Assembly: GCA_947462425.1 (NCBI GenBank)
Contig: CANHPI010000148.1
Span: 1 to 6,936 of the forward strand
DNA length: 6,936 nucleotides
Direction: 5' to 3'
DNA from: Bacteroidota bacterium
GTDB lineage: Bacteria > Bacteroidota > Bacteroidia > B-17B0 > B-17BO
A program made the position numbers and the translations under genes. Numbering within the stretch: position 1 is the first letter of the stretch; the number at the start of each line of letters is the position of its first letter. Below the pieces are notes generated by a model. It did not search any database and was not told the DNA's origin. It saw only the letters and a list, made by a program, of their open reading frames with translations. Positions 1 to 5,532 of the stretch are shown here, one piece after another.

Positions 1-117
1 AGTTAAAACAGTAACATCTATCCCTAATTGTTTTAAACGAACAGATAACTCAAATAATCTATTTTGAGGTGCTCCAACTTCAGGTGGAAAATACTGGGTT
101 AAAATAAGAAGTTTCAA
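1..117 (-). CDS. GT4 glycosyltransferase, WbuB-like, N-terminal fragment cut by the left edge
   Basis: The first 39 codons of a gene that runs out of the window at its left end. The translation opens MKLLILTQYFPPEVGAPQNR and continues through ELSVRLKQLGIDVTVLT. This is the classic start of WbuB-like GT4 glycosyltransferases: a first beta strand, the loop YFPPEVGAP that sits by the acceptor site, a helix, then the second strand. Such enzymes transfer a sugar (N-acetyl-L-fucosamine for the best-known WbuB) to a lipid-linked acceptor at the cytoplasmic membrane. The donor here cannot be told from the fragment. The start is a TTG at 115-117. The frame stays open upstream, but the 16 or so codons I read before it contain no ATG, GTG or TTG, and TTG-AAA gives the expected MK start. 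The start lies 40 bases after the stop of the FemAB-like gene, so the two are probably cotranscribed. The catalytic C-terminal half is not visible. Confidence 0.8.
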   Translation of the reverse strand, partial: MKLLILTQYFPPEVGAPQNRLFELSVRLKQLGIDVTVLT

Positions 118-157
118 GAGTATAAATAACTGAATAAAATTACCTAAAAAAGATTTT

Positions 158-1063
158 TCAACTTTTATTTTTAATAAAATTAATTAACCGTGGTAATTTA
201 TTAACTTTTAGCATATGGTAGGTTAATTGTGTACCACCGAGTCCTTTATAAAAATTAGCTAATCCTTCCGAATTTGAACCACCTCCAAAATCAAATACTT
301 TTGTTTTATCAGAAAAATAATTAATAGCATAATCCATAAGAAGATGCATACTGCCACTTTTTTCTTTTTTGTCAAAATTTGTTCCTTTTAAAAACAAGGT
401 ATGTTTCCCATTAGAAATAAAATGACCCATTGCCATTATAGTGTTAGTTTGATCTATGGCTTTAAAAGCAATTAATTGATGGTTATGAATGGAATTACTT
501 AACAACATCTCATATTTTTTAACAACAGGGTAAGATAGCTTTAGGCCATGTAATAAAAATGGGGTTAGTTTTTGTGTTGACAACATTAAGACTTCTTTTT
601 CTGAAATTAACTCTACTGTTAATCCCAATTCTTTAGCCTTTGTAATATTTCTTTTAGTATTCTGATTGTAGTTAAATCCTTCAGCATAATTAATTATAAA
701 CGTTTTTTTATCATATTTATCATATGATTTAAATCTGTTTGAAGCATTTAATTCTATTTCAATTAACTTAAATTGAGCTAAAATATAATTCAAAAATAAA
801 TTCAGTCTCTCCTCATTAACATTTCCAAATGCACCTAATTGAGATGTAAAAGGGGGTTGTGGTAAATATTTGAATCCGTATTTTGATTTTGAAGTAATTG
901 GAAATACTGTTTCATAATCGTTAATTATTAAACCTTCCCAATTAGGACAAGTTGAATTAAGATAAAAACTTTGAGCAAAAACTAAAGGTGTATCCGAGGA
1001 TAAAATGCATTTATCCCATTTTTTCAAATCAATCTCAGTGTGTTTTAAATGATATAGTTTCAA
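158..1063 (-). CDS. FemAB/BioF2-like GNAT-fold acyltransferase of a polysaccharide locus
   Basis: A 301-residue protein that looks like the Bacteroidota branch of the FemAB/GNAT-like fold. Known relatives transfer acyl or aminoacyl groups to amino groups of cell-wall or glycan precursors. The N-terminal half carries W42-x-G-L, NDYETVFP (48-55), a KYGFKYLPQP stretch (61-70) and QLGAFG (75-80), a pattern I associate with this branch. Residues 135-147 (NTKRNITKAKELG) match the basic helix typical of FemAB-like proteins. Residues 227-247 hold a GxNxDxKxKSGSxxLL segment, and 257-277 hold FDFGGGSNSEG followed by FYKGLGG, the most telling motif of the C-terminal domain. There is no signal peptide, so it probably acts in the cytoplasm on a sugar nucleotide or lipid-linked sugar. 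The start is TTG: a TAA lies directly before it in frame and the next Met is residue 160. The substrate is unknown; amino-sugar acylation is inferred from the neighbours. Confidence 0.75.
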   Translation of the reverse strand: MKLYHLKHTEIDLKKWDKCILSSDTPLVFAQSFYLNSTCPNWEGLIINDYETVFPITSKSKYGFKYLPQPPFTSQLGAFGNVNEERLNLFLNYILAQFKLIEIELNASNRFKSYDKYDKKTFIINYAEGFNYNQNTKRNITKAKELGLTVELISEKEVLMLSTQKLTPFLLHGLKLSYPVVKKYEMLLSNSIHNHQLIAFKAIDQTNTIMAMGHFISNGKHTLFLKGTNFDKKEKSGSMHLLMDYAINYFSDKTKVFDFGGGSNSEGLANFYKGLGGTQLTYHMLKVNKLPRLINFIKNKS

Positions 1064-1109
1064 TTATTTTTATTTATGAGTGGTCTGTTTAAAATTCATC
1101 TATCATCTT

Positions 1110-1134
1110 TATAATGATTATATATAATGATTAT
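1110..1134. repeat. Two tandem copies of a 12-bp near-palindromic AT-rich unit
   Basis: TATAATGATTAT occurs at 1110-1121 and again, perfectly, at 1123-1134, giving a 13-base period. Each copy contains ATAAT-G-ATTAT, a five-base dyad around a central G. It lies in the 180-base gap ahead of the FemAB-like gene, about 47 to 71 bases upstream of its TTG start. It could be a paired binding site for a regulator, an easily melted region, or simple AT-rich duplication. The sequence alone does not decide. Confidence 0.55.
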
Positions 1135-1208
1135 TTTAGGTTACAAATTATTTATGTTTATTCATTCAAACTATTGCACGATGAATGTAAAATTCGTCTT
1201 TTCTTACT

Positions 1209-1216
1209 CAAAAATA
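1209..1216 (-). promoter_or_regulatory. Weak candidate -7 box for the FemAB-like gene
   Basis: On the minus strand the sequence reads TATTTTTG, which fits the Bacteroidota -7 consensus TAnnTTTG. No TTG or TTTG element is present at the usual distance upstream, and the start codon lies about 145 bases downstream. This makes it only a possible internal promoter in the gap between the GT4 gene and the FemAB-like gene. In a region this rich in A and T such a match can occur by chance. Confidence 0.2.
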
Positions 1217-1243
1217 AACTATAATAGATTCATTTTATAAACT

Positions 1244-2359
1244 TTAAACAGACTCTGAAACATTATGATAAACGTTAATCATTTGCTGAATGTTATCTTT
1301 CCAATTGAAATGAGCCAAAGCTCTCAACCTAGCTTTCTTTGATTTTTCTAAAGATTTAACAGGATTTTCTATTAATTGAATTAAAGCATTCGATGCTGCT
1401 TCAACTGAGTTTTTAGGCACAATAACTCCACAACTATTATCCGTTCCTAATACCTCTTTAAAGCCCTCAACATCCGATGCAACTATACATGTTTGTGATG
1501 ACATGGCCTCAACTAAAGATACACCAAAACTTTCACTGTTTAAAACAGATAAGCTAACAAATACATCCAATTTACGATGCCACTCAGGTATATCTGCATG
1601 AGGAATTCGTCCTGTAAAAATTACTTTATTTTTTAATCCTAATTTTTCAACAAGTTGTTTAGAGTTATCCTTTTCTGATCCATCTCCAATTAAAAACAGT
1701 TGTATGTTTTTATTTGGAAAACATTTCACAACTTTTGCAAAAGCTTCAATTAAAATGATAACGCCATATTTTGTTTCAATGGCTTTTATATTACCAATAT
1801 TAATTTCGTTCGAATTAGCAAAAGGCAACTGGTTATCTAATCTATTAAAACGCTCAACATCAATACCAAAGGGAGTTACTGTAATTGATTTGGAGGTGTA
1901 TAATGAGGTTTCTTTAGCCATACAGTGACTTGTAGAACAAATAAAATCTGCTTTAGCTAAAACGTATTTCAATATGTTTTTAAAAACAAAATTTTGTTTT
2001 GGAAAATCATAAACATCTGATCCCCAGACAGAAACCCCTACTCTATTAAACCTAGACAATACTGCTAACAATCCGTAGCTACTAGCGTAATGAGCATGTA
2101 AAATATCAGGATTAAACTCTTTTATTTTTTGCTTTAGAGGCTTTAAATATTTGAGGTAATTAATTTTCTCGGATAGCGCAGAACCACTAATGCGTTCATC
2201 AGGTTCAAATAACAAAGTTATATTTGAAAAATTTTTATACCAGGAATAACGTGCTTTATTAAAACTAAACAATCCGATTTGAATTCCGTTGGAAGCCAAA
2301 CCTAAAGCCCATTTTTCAGTATGCTCAGATGCACTATCTGATAACAACAACACCTTCAT
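1244..2359 (-). CDS. GT4 family glycosyltransferase (GT-B fold)
   Basis: A complete 371-residue retaining glycosyltransferase of family GT4, normal in length. The N-terminal acceptor domain begins MKVLLLSD and contains LHAHYASSYG (87-96) and VWGSDVYDFP (111-120), the loop seen in many of these enzymes. VTPFGIDVERF (161-171) marks the linker into the nucleotide-sugar domain. There, IGNIKAIETKYG (188-199) and LFLIGDGSEK (221-230) precede the catalytic E-x7-E motif, ESFGVSLVE, with Glu276 and Glu284, followed by EAM and a nearby VASDVEGFKEVL. No signal or membrane segment is seen; these proteins work on the cytoplasmic face of the membrane on lipid-linked oligosaccharides. The ATG start overlaps the stop of the upstream GT2 gene as ATGA, which indicates translational coupling. 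The donor and linkage cannot be read from the sequence. Confidence 0.93.
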   Translation of the reverse strand: MKVLLLSDSASEHTEKWALGLASNGIQIGLFSFNKARYSWYKNFSNITLLFEPDERISGSALSEKINYLKYLKPLKQKIKEFNPDILHAHYASSYGLLAVLSRFNRVGVSVWGSDVYDFPKQNFVFKNILKYVLAKADFICSTSHCMAKETSLYTSKSITVTPFGIDVERFNRLDNQLPFANSNEINIGNIKAIETKYGVIILIEAFAKVVKCFPNKNIQLFLIGDGSEKDNSKQLVEKLGLKNKVIFTGRIPHADIPEWHRKLDVFVSLSVLNSESFGVSLVEAMSSQTCIVASDVEGFKEVLGTDNSCGVIVPKNSVEAASNALIQLIENPVKSLEKSKKARLRALAHFNWKDNIQQMINVYHNVSESV

Positions 2360-3297
2360 GATACAACAGTTTGTTTATTTATAATTAAATACGCCATTAA
2401 TCTTTTAAAAGTATATAGGTAGGCGACTGCTTTTTTTAGGTAAATTGGCTTAATAATGCCTATTAAAAAAAACAAAGGCATGCGTGTTAGAATTTGAAAA
2501 ATAAATATAGGTAGAGATACGATAAAAAAACTAAACTGTTTGTGTTTTTTGTAATATTTTAGTTTGCTAATAATTTGATTTGAGATAACTACACGCTGGT
2601 TTTTTTTTGATGATTGCCCTAAGTAATGACTAATAGTTGACAATGGAAAGAAATAATTTGTTCCGCCAAGCTCACTATTGCGCTTACACACATCAGCATC
2701 ATCCATCCAAAATAAATTTACATCTAAACCTACAAGTTTGATAAGTGTTTGTTTATTGAATGCCATGCAAGCACCCGATAAAAAATCTACCTGCATAACT
2801 TCTTTTTTATCCTGAAAATAATATGAAGTTGTATCAATCATTGTATTTAGAAAAAACAACTCTAACACGTGCTGTAAAGGTGACGGGAATTTCCAACAAG
2901 AGGTTTGAAATGATAAATCGGGATTTACAATACGAGGACCAATCAGAATATCCTTTCCGTCATGCTTTATTATCTCTTCAATCATTAAATTAATAGACTC
3001 ATCAATAAAGGCTGCATCCGGATTTAGCATCATTATTATGTCGCCTGTACATAAATGAAATGCCTGATTATTAGCTGCCGAAAAACCTTTATTATCAGTA
3101 TTTACAATAACTTCAACATCAGGAAATTTTTTCTTCACTTCCTCAACTGTTGCATCTACTGATTTATTATCTACCAATATAATTTGAACGGGATATTTCA
3201 GGTAGGTGTAAACTGAATCAATTCCTTTTAACACAAACTCGCAAACATTGTAACTAACTATTACTATACTAATTTTAACAGATTGCGACTTAATCAT
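2356..3297 (-). CDS. GT2 glycosyltransferase, rhamnosyltransferase-like
   Basis: A complete 313-residue GT-A glycosyltransferase resembling the WbbL-type rhamnosyltransferases. From the chosen ATG, ISIVIVSYNV (9-18) is the nucleotide-binding strand and loop, with Asp43 in LVDNKS. NKGFSAANNQAF (69-80) follows, and the metal-binding NPDA motif stands at 92-95. DFLSGACMAF (171-180) and FWMDDADVCKR (196-206) are the acceptor-side motifs, with HYLGQSSKKN (224-233) at the end of the domain. Residues 255-287 are strongly hydrophobic and probably anchor the C-terminus in the membrane. A TTG three codons upstream (3304-3306) is in frame, but it lies inside a promoter -7 box, so ATG at 3295-3297 is preferred. 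The stop overlaps the ATG of the next GT4 gene. A9, A7 and T8 runs (coding strand) lie in the C-terminal third. Rhamnose as donor is only a family-level guess. Confidence 0.9.
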   Translation of the reverse strand: MIKSQSVKISIVIVSYNVCEFVLKGIDSVYTYLKYPVQIILVDNKSVDATVEEVKKKFPDVEVIVNTDNKGFSAANNQAFHLCTGDIIMMLNPDAAFIDESINLMIEEIIKHDGKDILIGPRIVNPDLSFQTSCWKFPSPLQHVLELFFLNTMIDTTSYYFQDKKEVMQVDFLSGACMAFNKQTLIKLVGLDVNLFWMDDADVCKRNSELGGTNYFFPLSTISHYLGQSSKKNQRVVISNQIISKLKYYKKHKQFSFFIVSLPIFIFQILTRMPLFFLIGIIKPIYLKKAVAYLYTFKRLMAYLIINKQTVVS

Positions 3298-3303
3298 ATA
3301 ACG

Positions 3304-3311
3304 CAAATATA
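3304..3311 (-). promoter_or_regulatory. -7 box of the minus-strand GT2-GT4 unit
   Basis: The minus strand reads TATATTTG, an exact match to the Bacteroidota -7 consensus TAnnTTTG. Only six bases separate it from the ATG at 3297, so transcription would begin at or almost at the start codon and give a leaderless or nearly leaderless message. I find no TTG/TTTG -33 element at the expected spacing, which lowers confidence. The box also contains the alternative TTG start, arguing against that start. Confidence 0.5.
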
Positions 3312-3324
3312 ATTAATTGAGGTA

Positions 3325-3352
3325 TTTGAGCCTACATATTGTAGTATATTTG
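3325..3352 (+). promoter_or_regulatory. Promoter of the plus-strand GT4 gene
   Basis: TTTG at 3325-3328 and TATATTTG at 3345-3352, with 16 bases between, resemble the Bacteroidota -33/-7 promoter (TTTG and TAnnTTTG). The spacing is slightly shorter than the usual 17 or more. Transcription would start around 3356-3359, leaving a leader of about 7 to 10 bases before the GTG at 3366. The -7 box and its flanking C form a perfect inverted repeat with the box of the divergent gene. Confidence 0.6.
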
Positions 3353-3365
3353 CTATTAATTCACG

Positions 3366-4520
3366 GTGAAAAAATTAAAAATTGCATACCTATCTGCCAG
3401 CGACCCTAGGGATAAAAAAGTATGGTCTGGAACGCATTTTAGTATATACAATACTTTAAATAAATACAGTGGTGAAGTTATACCTCTTGGGCCCTATGAG
3501 CCTAAATTAGCAAGTCTAATTGGAAAAATTTTAACTGGTATTTCGCAATTAATTTTAAAAAAACGCTACAACTATCGCCATAGCCACTTATTAGCTAAAG
3601 CTTATGCTAAATACTTTAATAAAAAACTAAAAGGACAAAACTTTGACGTTATTATTGCTCCGGCTGCCGTTTGCGAATTGGCATACATTAAAACGTCACT
3701 ACCGATTGTCTATATTTCAGATGCTACCATTAATTTATCACTAAACTATCATAAATCACTATCAGGATTATTGAGTTTATCAGAAAAAGAAACTCGTAAA
3801 ATTGAACGCTTAGCTTTTGATAATTGCTCTAAAATTATTGTTTCATCCGACTGGGCAATAAAATCATTAATTAACGATTATCAATTACCTACCAATAAAA
3901 TTAAAAAACTTCCTTTTGGTGCAAACATGGCACTTTTACCAAGCCCTCAAGAAGTTAAAAATAAATCTACAACTAATGTTTTAAGGCTATTATTTATTGG
4001 GGTGTACTGGGAAAGTAAAGGCGGATATATCGCATATAATTGTTTATTAGAACTAATTAAACTTGGGATTAACGCTGAGCTAACAGTTTGCGGATGCATC
4101 CCTCCAGTCGAATTTAAGCACGAAAAACTAAAAATTATTCCTTTTATTAATAAAAACTCTACCGAAGGCATGAAACAACTTTATGATGTTTTTATGCAGC
4201 ATGATGTATTAATTTTACCTACTCGTTTTGATTGCACTCCTATAGTTATTTGTGAAGCAAGTGCATTTGCCATGCCTTGCTTTATTGCCAATACAGGTGG
4301 AGTTGGGGGCCATTTACATGAAAGTAAAAATGGTTATTTAATTGACTATAATGACACAGGAAAAGAATATGCCAACAAAATTGCTAAAGTGTTTTCCGAT
4401 AAAGAAACATTTAATTGTTTGAAAATAACAACCCGAGAAGAGTTTGACAAATCATTAAATTGGGATAAATACGGAGAAGAACTTAACAACATCATTCACA
4501 CTATTTTACCCAACGGATAA
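3366..4520 (+). CDS. GT4 family glycosyltransferase, inverted relative to the cluster, D-x7-E variant
   Basis: A complete 384-residue GT-B glycosyltransferase and the only plus-strand gene here. The N-terminal domain has AYLSASDPRD (7-16) and VWSGTHFSIYNTL (19-31), then VISSDWA-like residues (159-164) and LPFGAN (182-187). The donor domain has LFIGVYWESKGG (209-220), with Lys218 as the likely phosphate-binding lysine, then ILPTRFDCTPIVICEASAFA (283-302) and ANTGGVGG (308-315). Where GT4 enzymes usually show E-x7-E, this one shows D-x7-E, Asp289 and Glu297. I recognise this from the RxDCTPIV branch of GT4, so it is a branch trait rather than damage. The start is GTG, eight bases or so after the predicted transcription start. 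The last 20 bases overlap, tail to tail, the end of the GT2 gene on the other strand. Its orientation and own promoter suggest separate acquisition or regulation. Donor sugar unknown. Confidence 0.9.
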   Translation: MKKLKIAYLSASDPRDKKVWSGTHFSIYNTLNKYSGEVIPLGPYEPKLASLIGKILTGISQLILKKRYNYRHSHLLAKAYAKYFNKKLKGQNFDVIIAPAAVCELAYIKTSLPIVYISDATINLSLNYHKSLSGLLSLSEKETRKIERLAFDNCSKIIVSSDWAIKSLINDYQLPTNKIKKLPFGANMALLPSPQEVKNKSTTNVLRLLFIGVYWESKGGYIAYNCLLELIKLGINAELTVCGCIPPVEFKHEKLKIIPFINKNSTEGMKQLYDVFMQHDVLILPTRFDCTPIVICEASAFAMPCFIANTGGVGGHLHESKNGYLIDYNDTGKEYANKIAKVFSDKETFNCLKITTREEFDKSLNWDKYGEELNNIIHTILPNG

Positions 4521-5532
4521 GACATTTAGCGAATAATTTAAGTTCTAAAAACGATGAACTTAATTGGTATTTTTTCAAACTAGAAAACAAGTATTTAAAA
4601 TAGGAATGTAAGCCTAAGTTTGTATTTCCACAACAATCAATCCAAACTTTAGCTATTGCAGAATTAAACCCATCTGACTCAAACTTTCTCATAGTTTGAT
4701 TTTGTTCTATCAATTTAGTTAGCCAGTTTTCAATGGCCTTTAAATCTTGCTTAGAGGTTATTTTTTTATTACAAGAAATTAAATTATGGATATTTAGTTC
4801 AGTAGGAGTATAAACAAAGTTTAAAGCACTCAGGTAATTATGCCTTACAGTGTTTGAATTAATCTTCTGTAAATCTGAATAAACATGACTGACCTGTGAA
4901 GCATGATCTCTATAATTTAAAAGCGCCTCTTTAATAGTAGCAAATTTTGTATATAATGCTAAACGTGTCCACAAATCAAAATCTTCAACATGCTTAGCTG
5001 AAACAGAATAATTCAATCCGTTAATTTCTAAAACCGACTTACGAATCATTAATGCCGGATGACAAACTGTAGCCGTGAATAATAAAAATGTTCTAATTCT
5101 CGAATCCCCATCTATTGAACGCATATAGCGTTTTGACGTTTCATTAAAGCTATAATAATCCGAACTCAAAACACCAATATCTACATGCGCGTTCATATAA
5201 TGTACTTGTTTTTCAAATCTTGTACTAACACATACATCATCCGCATCCATTCTTGCTATGAACTCTCCGCTAGCCTCCGCAATTCCCTTGTTTAAAGAAT
5301 AAATTAAACCTTTATTACCATCATTCTCCAATAACTTTATTCGTTTATCAGAATAGGTCTTAATAATACTTAAACTATCATCCGTACTGCCGTCGTTTAT
5401 AATAATAAACTCAAAATTGGAATAGGTCTGATTCAAAATACTATCAATAGCTTGATTTAAATACAAACTACTGTTGTAAACAGACATTACAACAGAGATT
5501 TTTGGTTTAGTATTATTTATAATTGTATCCAA
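4501..5532 (-). CDS. GT2 family glycosyltransferase (GT-A fold)
   Basis: A complete 343-residue inverting GT2 enzyme. KISVVMSVYNSSLYLNQAID (11-30) is the canonical opening. It is followed by FIIINDGSTDDS (42-53), the nucleotide-binding DGS motif, and NKGLIYSLNKGI (73-84). ARMDADDV (93-100) carries the metal-binding DxDD. CHPALMIRKS (157-166) and HVEDFDLWTRL (181-191) form the acceptor site with the probable catalytic base in ED (183-184), and YRDHASQVSH (207-216) closes the domain. The remaining 125 residues are a helical tail without a clear membrane segment. The start is TTG at 5530-5532, inside the end of the fucosyltransferase gene (16-base overlap). In frame, 11 codons separate it from an upstream TAA, with no ATG, GTG or TTG between. 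The first Met (residue 6 of KISVVMSVYN) would destroy the fold. The stop overlaps the convergent GT4 gene. Probably the last gene of its operon. Sugar specificity unknown. Confidence 0.92.
   Translation of the reverse strand: MDTIINNTKPKISVVMSVYNSSLYLNQAIDSILNQTYSNFEFIIINDGSTDDSLSIIKTYSDKRIKLLENDGNKGLIYSLNKGIAEASGEFIARMDADDVCVSTRFEKQVHYMNAHVDIGVLSSDYYSFNETSKRYMRSIDGDSRIRTFLLFTATVCHPALMIRKSVLEINGLNYSVSAKHVEDFDLWTRLALYTKFATIKEALLNYRDHASQVSHVYSDLQKINSNTVRHNYLSALNFVYTPTELNIHNLISCNKKITSKQDLKAIENWLTKLIEQNQTMRKFESDGFNSAIAKVWIDCCGNTNLGLHSYFKYLFSSLKKYQLSSSFLELKLFAKCLIRWVK
4538..4575 (+). terminator. Candidate intrinsic terminator for the plus-strand GT4 gene, inside the GT2 coding region
   Basis: TTAAGTTC at 4538-4545 pairs perfectly with GAACTTAA at 4556-4563 across a ten-base loop. 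A run of six T follows at 4570-4575 after a six-base gap. The hairpin begins 18 bases after the stop of the plus-strand GT4 gene and lies within the antisense of the last GT2 codons. The stem is AT-rich and the T run is not directly adjacent, so termination strength is uncertain. No matching T run exists for the minus strand. Confidence 0.35.

Larger units (their letters stand above)
1083..1253. repeat. 11-bp inverted repeat framing the intergenic gap
   Basis: GTCTGTTTAAA at 1083-1093 is the exact reverse complement of TTTAAACAGAC at 1243-1253. The two arms enclose 149 bases and bracket nearly the whole gap between the GT4 gene and the FemAB-like gene. The right arm contains the GT4 stop codon. 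In a read-through transcript the arms could pair as a long-range stem. The span could also be a small element with short terminal inverted repeats, but no matching target duplication flanks the arms. Chance is not excluded in such AT-rich DNA. Confidence 0.4.

Noticed and set aside
118..157. Promoter or terminator between the FemAB-like gene and the left-edge GT4 gene
   Set aside because: The 40 bases contain no TAnnTTTG box and no stable hairpin; cotranscription is simpler.
1161..1190. Hairpin TTCATTCA ... TGAATGTAA as a terminator of the GT4 gene
   Set aside because: Only six bases pair without interruption, the loop is 13 bases, and no T run follows on the minus strand.
1064..1243. tRNA, small RNA gene or CRISPR repeats in the largest gap
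   Set aside because: No cloverleaf, no GC-rich structured core and no regularly spaced repeats; only the short AT-rich repeats listed.
1704..1928. A 74-codon open frame on the plus strand
   Set aside because: It lies wholly antisense to the GT4 gene, across its linker and donor domain, and shows no recognisable motif.
3298..3306. TTG at 3304-3306 as the start of the rhamnosyltransferase-like gene
   Set aside because: It sits inside the TATATTTG box, and an ATG three codons later gives a normal family N-terminus.
3947..4171. A 74-codon open frame on the minus strand
   Set aside because: It is antisense to the donor domain of the plus-strand GT4 gene and has no family resemblance.
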